Both the position numbers and the translations under genes were made by a program. Source: Flavobacteriales bacterium (GTDB taxonomy: Bacteria; Bacteroidota; Bacteroidia; Flavobacteriales; Flavobacteriaceae). Taken from it: a DNA stretch of 5,837 nucleotides. Positions 1-5,083 of the stretch are shown one piece after another. The stretch lies in NCBI GenBank assembly GCA_015494775.1, contig WGAP01000111.1, forward strand, positions 1 to 5,837, given 5' to 3'. Within the stretch, counting starts at the first letter, position 1. Each line of letters begins with the position of its first letter. Below the pieces are notes generated by a model. That model made no database searches and was not told the origin of the DNA. It saw only the letters and a list, made by a program, of their open reading frames with translations.

Positions 1-26
1 AAGCAAAAAATCACTCAATGACCCCC

Positions 27-59
27 AAAAAGGTGCCTGAATGCTGTGTCGAAGGCACC
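27..59 (-). terminator. Possible leftward intrinsic terminator
   Basis: Read on the minus strand, GGTGCC (plus 54-59) pairs perfectly with GGCACC (plus 32-37) and is followed at once by five T residues (plus 27-31). The 6-bp stem is short and the 16-nt loop is long, and a competing pairing exists between TGAATG (38-43) and CATTCA (62-67), so this is only a candidate. If real, it would end transcription coming leftward from rimO, and the whole GC-rich stretch to its right would then be a long structured 3' untranslated region. Confidence 0.35.
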
Positions 60-90
60 GCCATTCATTCCGGTCGCTTTGATAAAAAAC

Positions 91-117
91 AACTCAAAAT
101 TAAGAACTCAAAACTCA
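91..117. repeat. Short AT-rich AACTCA repeats
   Basis: AACTCA occurs at 91-96, 105-110 and 112-117, and the first two copies extend to AACTCAAAA. The stretch from about 81 to 124 is almost free of GC and directly abuts the GC-rich hairpin region that starts near 126. No protein or RNA gene is visible in it. It could be degenerate short-tandem-repeat spacer or the flank of a repeat element. Confidence 0.4.
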
Positions 118-171
118 TAACTAAATCCGCGCCAGGGATGGGAGCGGTTATGCGGCGCAGGCGGCGAGCAT

Positions 172-205
172 GCTTTTCCGCCCGGCGGCGGCGACCGGCG
201 GAAGC
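172..205. repeat. Imperfect hairpin in GC-rich region
   Basis: TTCCGCC (176-182) pairs with GGCGGAA (197-203), and after a TT bulge (174-175) GC (172-173) pairs with GC (204-205). The loop is 14 nt. It is the leftmost clear stem of the hairpin array and includes part of a GCATGC palindrome at its left edge (168-173). Confidence 0.4.
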
Positions 206-220
206 CCCACGCACGGGCGG

Positions 221-249
221 GCGCGGGCGCGCGGCACGCGCGCCCGCGC
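221..249. repeat. Perfect 13-bp GC hairpin, 3-nt loop
   Basis: Bases 221-233 (GCGCGGGCGCGCG) are the exact reverse complement of 237-249, with the loop GCA at 234-236. Every pair is G-C, so the stem should be extremely stable in DNA or RNA. There is no T-run beside it on either strand, so it does not look like an ordinary intrinsic terminator. Confidence 0.75.
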
Positions 250-298
250 AAAAGCAGCGAGCCGACAAGCCGCATTTGAGCGGACAGCCCGACGGCGG

Positions 299-394
299 TC
301 GGTTTCGGAGCCCCGCCGCGGCGCCGAAGGCGCCGGCGGATTGCCGAAGGCAAGCCGCGCGGGCATTCGCCCGCCGGCGGGGCTCCGAAACCGA
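299..394. repeat. 96-bp inverted-repeat element, cloverleaf-like
   Basis: Bases 299-318 are the perfect 20-bp reverse complement of 375-394. The 56 bp between the arms hold three further perfect hairpins: 319-335 (7-bp stem, loop GAA at 326-328), 341-353 (5-bp stem, loop GAA at 346-348) and 359-374 (6-bp stem, loop ATTC at 365-368). Together they could fold into a four-way-junction cloverleaf. A competing 12-bp palindrome spans 370-381. No obvious target-site duplication flanks the arms and no coding capacity is seen. It could be a palindromic interspersed repeat, the core of a structured RNA, or a recombination or protein-binding site. The pairing is directly visible; the function is unknown. 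Confidence 0.7.
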
Positions 395-420
395 GCGCCG
401 GGGCGCCCGAATCCGAAAAA

Positions 421-1707
421 TCATTCCGCCTCGCCTTCCAAGTCGTATTCGGTGGCGCCGGTGATGCGCACCCGTACAAACTTGCCCACACTCAACGGGC
501 CGGACGAACGCACCACCACCTCGCCATCCACTTCGGGTGAATCGTATTGGGTGCGGCCGATGTATATATCGCCCTCGCGCCGGTCGATTAGGACGGGCAA
601 CGTGCTACCGATTTTACTACGATTGTTGGCCAAGGAAATTTCGCGCTGCACTTCCATCAACCGCGTCAAACGTTCGTGCTTGACCGGCTCGGGAACGTTG
701 TCCGTAAGTTTGTAGGCCGCCGTATTTTCCTCGTGCGAATAGGTGAAGGCGCCTACGCGGTCGAAACGCATTTCACGGATAAAATCCAGGAGTTTTTCAA
801 ATTTTTCATCCGTCTCGCCCGGATAACCCACAATAAAAGTGGTGCGCATGGCGGCATCGGGTAAGATTCGTTTGATTCGGCGCATTAATGCGCGGGTTTT
901 TTCGCCCGAAACACCGCGCCGCATCGAAGCCAGTATCTCATCGTCCACGTGCTGCAAAGGCATATCCAAATAGCGGCAAATTTTGGGCTCGTCGCGCATC
1001 ACCTCCAACACATCCTCGGGAAAACCCGTGGGATAAAGGTAATGTAAACGTATCCAACGGATACCTTCGACCCGTGCCAAACGGCGCAAAAGTTCCGCCA
1101 GTCGGCGCTCGCCATACAAATCCAAACCGTAGTAGGTCAAATCCTGGGCAATCAGGATAAGTTCCTTCACACCGCGGCCGGCCAGGCGCCGGGCTTCGGC
1201 CTCCAAATCCTCCATGGGACGCGAACGATGCGCTCCGCGAATGGCCGGAATGGCACAAAAAGAACAACTGCGGTCGCATCCTTCGGAAATTTTCAGGTAG
1301 GCATAATGCTGCGGCGTGGCCAAACGGCGCTCCAAGAGCAAATCGGGCCGGAAGTCCAAGCCCAAAAGCCGGGTTTCGTCGGCCAAATGATGGTTGCCAA
1401 AGTAGGCATCCACTTCGGGAATTTCCTTCGGCAATTCACGGGCATAACGCTCGCTCAGGCAACCGGTAACGATGAGTTTTTCAATTTTACCTTGTTTTTT
1501 TGCCTCCACATAGGCCAAAATGGTGTCGATGGATTCCTGCTTGGCATCGTGGATAAATCCGCAGGTGTTGATGACCGTGATGGGAGCCGGTTCGTCGGCA
1601 TTGTGGCATACATCGTATTTACGGGTCAATTGGGCGGCCAGTTGTTCGCTGTCGAACAGGTTTTTGGAACAGCCCAGGGTAATGATATTAACGCGTTTTT
1701 TCTTCAA
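421..1707 (-). CDS. rimO: Ribosomal protein S12 methylthiotransferase RimO
   Basis: Radical-SAM enzyme that adds a methylthio group to the conserved aspartate of ribosomal protein S12 in the cytosol. The 428 residues fit the family length. Domains in order: N-terminal UPF0004/MTTase domain with LGCSKN and cluster cysteines C13, C49 and C83; radical-SAM core with the CxxxCxxC motif C144/C148/C151 in SEGCDRSCSFC, then GYPGET at 294-299; and a C-terminal TRAM domain from about 365. The context LGCSKNLFDSE and the TRAM length favour RimO over the tRNA enzyme MiaB. The start is TTG (1705-1707): no ATG, GTG or other TTG lies in frame between it and the TAG of hutI, and the conserved N-terminus begins within ten residues of it. 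The leader just upstream is A-rich (AAAGAAAAA) with no clear Shine-Dalgarno. It lies 51 bp after hutI and is probably cotranscribed with it, although a weak promoter is possible in the gap. Confidence 0.95.
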   Translation of the reverse strand: MKKKRVNIITLGCSKNLFDSEQLAAQLTRKYDVCHNADEPAPITVINTCGFIHDAKQESIDTILAYVEAKKQGKIEKLIVTGCLSERYARELPKEIPEVDAYFGNHHLADETRLLGLDFRPDLLLERRLATPQHYAYLKISEGCDRSCSFCAIPAIRGAHRSRPMEDLEAEARRLAGRGVKELILIAQDLTYYGLDLYGERRLAELLRRLARVEGIRWIRLHYLYPTGFPEDVLEVMRDEPKICRYLDMPLQHVDDEILASMRRGVSGEKTRALMRRIKRILPDAAMRTTFIVGYPGETDEKFEKLLDFIREMRFDRVGAFTYSHEENTAAYKLTDNVPEPVKHERLTRLMEVQREISLANNRSKIGSTLPVLIDRREGDIYIGRTQYDSPEVDGEVVVRSSGPLSVGKFVRVRITGATEYDLEGEAE

Positions 1708-1726
1708 GTCGGGTTTTTCTTTGGGG

Positions 1727-1734
1727 CGAAAATA
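1727..1734 (-). promoter_or_regulatory. Weak -7-like box before rimO
   Basis: The minus strand reads TATTTTCG, one mismatch from the Bacteroidota -7 box TAnnTTTG, 19 bp before the TTG start of rimO. A TTG trinucleotide lies upstream (plus 1748-1750), but the spacing of 13 bp is shorter than the usual 19-21. It is recorded only as a possible separate promoter for rimO; readthrough from hutI is at least as likely. Confidence 0.2.
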
Positions 1735-1758
1735 ACGAAAATCGTTGCAAGCGGCCGC

Positions 1759-2973
1759 CTATACAAATATTTCGTCCACGGGATTAGTGGCAAAATAGTA
1801 GGGAATTTCGCCGTAATGGTTCAAGGGCTTGGTGAGGATGAGCCGTGCTTTTTTGCCACGGGCAATGCTTCCCATTTCGTCCGACAATTCAAGGGCGGCT
1901 GCGGCATTGAGCGTAGCGGCGTTGATGGCTTGCTCGGGCGTAAGCCGGCCTTTGATGCAAGCCAAGCCAAGCATAAAATTCATATTGAACGAAGGTGCCG
2001 AACCCGGATTAAAATCCGTGGCCAAGGCCACGGGAATGCCGTGTTCGATCATCCGTTTGAGCGGTGCGTAGGGAATGCCCAGGAAAAACGAACATCCGGG
2101 CAAGCCCGTGGCAATGGTGTCGGCGTCTTGGAGTGCGTCGAAATCTTCGGGTTTCATTTCTTCCAGATGGTCCACGCTCAGGGCGTTGTGGGAAACGGCC
2201 GTTTGCAGGCATCCGCATGAAGTAAATTGATTGACATGCAGTTTGGCCCGTAACCCGTAACGGGCGGCGTTTTCAAGGATGCGGACCGTGTCGTCGGGCG
2301 TAAAATATCCTTTTTCGCAAAAAATGTCCACATAATCGGCCAGCCCTTGACGGCCCACTTCGGGCAGCATTTCGTCCGTAACCAAACGAACGTAATCCGC
2401 GCGTGCCATGCCCGCAGGAACGGCGTGCGCGCCCAGAAACGTGGCCTTGACGGGAATGGGCACACGGCTTTTGAGCCGTTGAATGACGCGCAATATTTTC
2501 AGTTCGCCCTCCACCGAAAGCCCATAACCGGATTTGATTTCCAAGGCGCCGGTGCCGTAGCGCATCATTTCGTGCACGCGGGCCAAAGCGCCTTCCAGGA
2601 GTTCGTCCTCGCTCATCTCGGCCAGTCGTTTGGCCGATTGCAAAATGCCTCCTCCGCGGGCGGCAATTTCCTCGTAGGAAAGTCCGCGGATTTTGTCCAT
2701 AAACTCTCCGTAGCGCGAAGCGGGAAACACCGTATGGGTATGGCTATCGGTCCAAGCGGGCAAAACCAAGCGACCCGAAGCATCGATGCGGCGGTCGGGC
2801 CGGTCGGCGGGTTTACGGTCCATAGGGCCGTAATCCCGGATGATGCCGTCTTCGATAAGTAAATAAGCATTTTCGATAACCGGCAAACGGTTCATCGGTT
2901 CGCCGCGGAGCAAGCGGACATCTGCGGGGCGCACTTGCACCAATTGGACTATATGTTCAAAAAGAATTTGCAT
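1759..2973 (-). CDS. hutI: Imidazolonepropionase HutI
   Basis: Hydrolyses 4-imidazolone-5-propionate to N-formimino-L-glutamate, the third step of histidine degradation, in the cytosol. The 404 residues match the family's usual length. It is an amidohydrolase-fold enzyme: the metal motif DSHTH gives H78 and H80, and the further likely ligands H246 (in KLHVNQ) and D320 (in ATDFNPGS) have spacing like that of the characterised Bacillus enzyme. Also visible are the family blocks ARGGGI (105-110), EIKSGYGL (145-152), ATFLGAHAVP (177-186), VDHLE (267-271) and NMNF (330-333). The start is ATG at 2971-2973, 18 bp from a perfect TAnnTTTG box. No hutH, hutU or formiminotransferase gene is in the window, so the rest of the pathway must be elsewhere. 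It is followed by rimO in the same frame after a single TAG stop. Confidence 0.95.
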   Translation of the reverse strand: MQILFEHIVQLVQVRPADVRLLRGEPMNRLPVIENAYLLIEDGIIRDYGPMDRKPADRPDRRIDASGRLVLPAWTDSHTHTVFPASRYGEFMDKIRGLSYEEIAARGGGILQSAKRLAEMSEDELLEGALARVHEMMRYGTGALEIKSGYGLSVEGELKILRVIQRLKSRVPIPVKATFLGAHAVPAGMARADYVRLVTDEMLPEVGRQGLADYVDIFCEKGYFTPDDTVRILENAARYGLRAKLHVNQFTSCGCLQTAVSHNALSVDHLEEMKPEDFDALQDADTIATGLPGCSFFLGIPYAPLKRMIEHGIPVALATDFNPGSAPSFNMNFMLGLACIKGRLTPEQAINAATLNAAAALELSDEMGSIARGKKARLILTKPLNHYGEIPYYFATNPVDEIFV

Positions 2974-2991
2974 GGATTATCATATCTCAAA

Positions 2992-2999
2992 CAAAGCTA
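2992..2999 (-). promoter_or_regulatory. Bacteroidota -7 box for hutI
   Basis: The minus strand reads TAGCTTTG, a perfect match to TAnnTTTG. It ends 18 bp before the hutI ATG, which implies a very short leader of about a dozen bases. No good -33 TTG is seen at the expected distance, so the promoter may be weak or need an activator. It sits in the 124-bp divergent gap with the box for the repeat-protein gene. Confidence 0.5.
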
Positions 3000-3067
3000 C
3001 GAAAATGCGGGGAGTTCGCGGCCGGAATATATTTTTGGAAGTTTTTTTAATCTTAACCGAAATATTC

Positions 3068-3075
3068 TACCTTTG
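3068..3075 (+). promoter_or_regulatory. Bacteroidota -7 box for the repeat-protein gene
   Basis: TACCTTTG is a perfect match to TAnnTTTG and lies 22 bp before the ATG at 3098. The region where a -33 element is expected is only a T-run (3042-3048); a true TTG lies further off at 3035-3037. The leader after the box is A-rich (AAATAAAAAC) with no Shine-Dalgarno, as is usual in this phylum. The box also shows why the upstream ATG at 2972 is not the real start, since that one would lie before the promoter. Confidence 0.6.
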
Positions 3076-3097
3076 TAGGAAAATAAAAACTAGCATC

Positions 3098-3601
3098 ATG
3101 GGATTTTTCGACAAACTCAAAAAAATGTTTCAACCTGCTCAACAAAAGGCCGCCGAACTGGCTGCCGAAGCGCAGGAAAAAATCAATGAGCTGGGTGAAA
3201 ACCTGGAAGAACAAGTAAAGGATTTGAAAGAAGACGCCGCCGAAACTTTTGAAAAGGTCAAGCAAGCGGCCGAAGAAAAAATCCAAGACATCAAGGAAGA
3301 ATACGGCGATGATTTTGAAAACCTCAAACAAAAGGCCAAAGATGTTGCATCGCAGGTTTCCGACAAAGCCAGCGAACTTTCCGCCAAAGCCGAGGCCAAA
3401 ATCAACGAACTGAAAGAAGAATACGCCGACGACATCGAAAACCTCAAACAAAAAGCACAAGAGCTGGCCGACAAAGCCGGCGACAAAGCTCGCGAACTTT
3501 CCGAGAAGGCCGAAGCCAAAATCAATGATTTGAAAGATGACATTGCCGGCAAGGACGAACAAACCGGCACGGAAGACAGTGAAAACGGGGAGAAGGCCTG
3601 A
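3098..3601 (+). CDS. Helical repeat protein, LEA/apolipoprotein-like
   Basis: No specific function is recognised. The 167-residue product has no Cys or Trp, a single Pro (P13), and is dominated by Lys, Glu, Ala and Asp in a pattern expected for one long amphipathic helix or coiled coil. It starts MGFFDKLKKMF, a short segment able to form a membrane-binding amphipathic helix, but has no signal peptide or transmembrane segment, so it is probably cytosolic. Residues 61-100 and 101-140 are 40-residue repeats with 26 identities. The repeat-start motif KI-x-[DE/EL/DI] recurs at 28, 61, 101 and 141, so the first unit is 33 residues and the last is cut short by a polar tail (150-167). It resembles YtxH-like, group 3 LEA and apolipoprotein-like stress proteins in general character only. 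The start at 3098 is chosen because the -7 box lies just upstream of it. It is a single-gene unit ending in a strong terminator. Confidence 0.8.
   Translation: MGFFDKLKKMFQPAQQKAAELAAEAQEKINELGENLEEQVKDLKEDAAETFEKVKQAAEEKIQDIKEEYGDDFENLKQKAKDVASQVSDKASELSAKAEAKINELKEEYADDIENLKQKAQELADKAGDKARELSEKAEAKINDLKDDIAGKDEQTGTEDSENGEKA
3278..3517 (+). repeat. Two tandem 120-bp coding repeats
   Basis: Units 3278-3397 and 3398-3517 each encode 40 residues of the helical repeat protein. 26 of 40 residues are identical, and the 17-base stretch GAAAACCTCAAACAAAA is shared exactly. A partial third unit follows from 3518. The repeats point to duplication within the gene followed by divergence. Confidence 0.75.
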
Positions 3602-3619
3602 TAATCGTTTTGATAAGAT

Positions 3620-3650
3620 AAATCCGGCCAAAGGCCGGATTTTTTATTTT
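3620..3650 (+). terminator. Intrinsic terminator shared by convergent genes
   Basis: A 10-bp perfect stem (3620-3629 with 3633-3642), loop AAA, is followed by a T-rich tract (3640-3650, one A). It starts 18 bp after the repeat-protein stop codon. It overlaps the last codons of cca on the other strand. Read leftward the same stem is followed by TATCTTATC, which is less T-rich, so it could also end cca transcription, but less efficiently. Confidence 0.85.
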
Positions 3651-5083
3651 TCCTTGATTTCCAAACCCTTTTCCTTGCCCAGTCGGAGCATATAGCGGTA
3701 GGCCTCGTCGAAATCGTTGCGGATCTCGCCTTCCAGAATGGCCTCCTTGATGGCATCCTTGATTTCGCCCACGGTTTTGGAGGGCGGAATGCCGAAAGTT
3801 TTCATAATCAGTTCGCCCGACACCGGCGGTTGGAAATTGCGAATACGGTCGCGCTCTTCCACTTCTTTGATTTTTTGGCGCACGGCTTGCAGGTTGGCCA
3901 AATAACGTTTTTTTCGCACCGGATTTTTGGTGGTAATATCGGCCTCACAAAGCAGGAGCAAATCTTCCAATTCATCGCCCGCATCCATAATCAACCGGCG
4001 CACCGCCGAGTCGGTTACATGTTCCTCGGTCAAAGCGATGGGGCGGGAACTCAATTGAACCAATTTTTGCACATATTTCATATCGCGGTGCATGGGCATG
4101 TGCAAGCGCCGGAAAATACGGGGCACCATTTTGCCGCCCAGAAATTCATGTCCGTGAAACGACCATCCGTTTTTGGGATGATAGCGCTTGCTGGCGGGCT
4201 TGCCAATATCGTGCAACAAAGCCGCCCAACGCAGCCATAAATTTCCCTCCGTGTCGGTCCGGGCAATATTGTCCACCACTTCGAGCGTATGGAAAAAATT
4301 GTCCTTATGGGTTTTGCCTTCGTATTCTTCAACTCCCTGCAAAGCCGAAAGCTCGGGCAGAAATTGATCCAAAAGTCCGGTTTCGAAAAGCAATTTCAGC
4401 CCCTTGGACGGCCGTTCGGCCAGTAAAATTTTATTAAACTCATCAATGATGCGTTCGGGTGAAACGATTTGCAAGCGCTCGCGATTGCGGCCTACGGCTT
4501 CCAACGTTTGCGGATGGATGTCAAAATCCAATTGCGTGGCAAAGCGGACGGCACGCATCATACGCAGCGGGTCGTCCGAGAACGTGATATCCGGATCCAA
4601 GGGGGTGCGGATAATCCTATCGTGTAAATCTTTAAGCCCGTTGAAGGGATTGATCAACCGGCCGAAATGTTCTTGGTTGAGCCCCAATGCCAGGGTATTG
4701 ATGGTAAAATCCCTGCGTTTGAGGTCGTCTTCCAGGGTTCCGGGTTCCACGCGGGGTTTGCGTGAATTTCTGGCATAAGATTCTTTGCGTGCGCCCACAA
4801 ATTCCAAAATAAATCCACGGTAATGCAGCATCGCCGTGCCGAAATTGCGATAAATATGGTATTGGCGAACACCCAAGCGCCGGACGAGTTCTTCCACAAA
4901 GGGAATGACATCGCCCACCACCACAAAATCAAGGTCTTTTTTGGGCGCGCCGGTCAAAATATAGTCGCGCACATAACCGCCTATCACATATACGGGCATT
5001 TGCATTTCATCGCCCAGCTCGCCAATACGGCGAAACAAGGGATTTTTCAATGCGGCGGTCAAATCGGAACGGGTCGTGTTCAA
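3644..5083 (-). CDS. cca: HD-domain CCA-adding tRNA nucleotidyltransferase
   Basis: Adds or repairs the 3' CCA end of tRNA, using CTP and ATP, in the cytosol. The 479 residues fit the HD-domain class II form. The polymerase head has GGYVRD (35-40) and the metal-binding pair D50/D52 in KDLDFVV; then RRDFTIN (123-129), DPLRMMRAVRFA (171-182) and ERIIDE (210-215) mark the neck and nucleotide-recognition region. An HD phosphohydrolase domain follows with H266, H291-D292 in LLHDIGKP and H312. Poly(A) polymerase activity cannot be excluded from sequence. The start is TTG (5081-5083): an in-frame TGA lies 5 codons upstream, the next ATG (M27) would remove the conserved LKNPLFRRIGE segment, and the TTG overlaps the tsaC stop as TTGA, a sign of translational coupling. 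It is the last gene of the glycosyltransferase-tsaC-cca operon and converges on the terminator at 3620-3650. Confidence 0.93.
   Translation of the reverse strand: MNTTRSDLTAALKNPLFRRIGELGDEMQMPVYVIGGYVRDYILTGAPKKDLDFVVVGDVIPFVEELVRRLGVRQYHIYRNFGTAMLHYRGFILEFVGARKESYARNSRKPRVEPGTLEDDLKRRDFTINTLALGLNQEHFGRLINPFNGLKDLHDRIIRTPLDPDITFSDDPLRMMRAVRFATQLDFDIHPQTLEAVGRNRERLQIVSPERIIDEFNKILLAERPSKGLKLLFETGLLDQFLPELSALQGVEEYEGKTHKDNFFHTLEVVDNIARTDTEGNLWLRWAALLHDIGKPASKRYHPKNGWSFHGHEFLGGKMVPRIFRRLHMPMHRDMKYVQKLVQLSSRPIALTEEHVTDSAVRRLIMDAGDELEDLLLLCEADITTKNPVRKKRYLANLQAVRQKIKEVEERDRIRNFQPPVSGELIMKTFGIPPSKTVGEIKDAIKEAILEGEIRNDFDEAYRYMLRLGKEKGLEIKEK

Larger units (their letters stand above)
126..415. other. 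GC-rich non-coding hairpin array
   Basis: This gene-free stretch lies downstream of the rimO stop codon. Hand counting gives 53 A/T bases in 181-420, so about 78% GC, and 90% GC for 181-240. It contains a run of inverted repeats: 172-205, 221-249, 270-283 (4-bp stem), 299-394 and 395-406. Open reading frames cross it on both strands, but only because stop codons are rare in such sequence; their products are arginine/alanine/proline-rich, mutually overlapping and run into rimO. It may be a structured 3' untranslated region, an RNA gene, or a copy of an interspersed palindromic repeat. Sequence alone does not decide between these. Confidence 0.6.

Noticed and set aside
299..394. Miniature transposon (MITE) with 20-bp terminal repeats
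   Set aside because: No target-site duplication is visible at either end, and the interior is itself a set of hairpins, not a deletion remnant. A copy search could reopen this.
126..415. Retron msr-msd, group II intron or tmRNA/RNase P RNA
   Set aside because: No reverse transcriptase gene is nearby, and the conserved cores of these RNAs that I could recognise are absent. The structure is only nested inverted repeats.
18..715. Long open frames across the GC-rich region on both strands (for example 18-464 and 170-715 plus, 65-424 and 108-491 minus)
   Set aside because: They exist because stop codons are rare in GC-rich DNA. The products are Arg/Ala/Pro-rich, overlap one another in several frames, cross the hairpins and run antisense into rimO.
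1228..2220. 330-residue plus-strand open frame
   Set aside because: It is antisense to rimO and hutI, which are both clearly real. It has no recognisable motif and spans two genes.
2972..3097. Extending the helical repeat protein upstream to the ATG at 2972
   Set aside because: The added 42 residues do not match the repeat character, the extension would overlap the hutI start and both promoter boxes, and the -7 box at 3068-3075 would lie inside the coding sequence.
3098..3130. N-terminus MGFFDKLKK as a sign of FtsY or PspA/Vipp1
   Set aside because: The match is a short amphipathic segment only. There is no GTPase domain and no PspA-length conserved helix pattern.
3278..3517. CRISPR-like direct repeats
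   Set aside because: The repeats are 120-bp coding units in frame with no spacers; they encode the 40-residue protein repeat.
3053..3756. Antisense open frames (3053-3631 and 3139-3756 minus), one Phe-rich and seemingly hydrophobic
   Set aside because: They are mirror images of the Lys/Glu-rich repeat gene (AAA and GAA codons read as TTT and TTC) and cross the terminator. No independent support.
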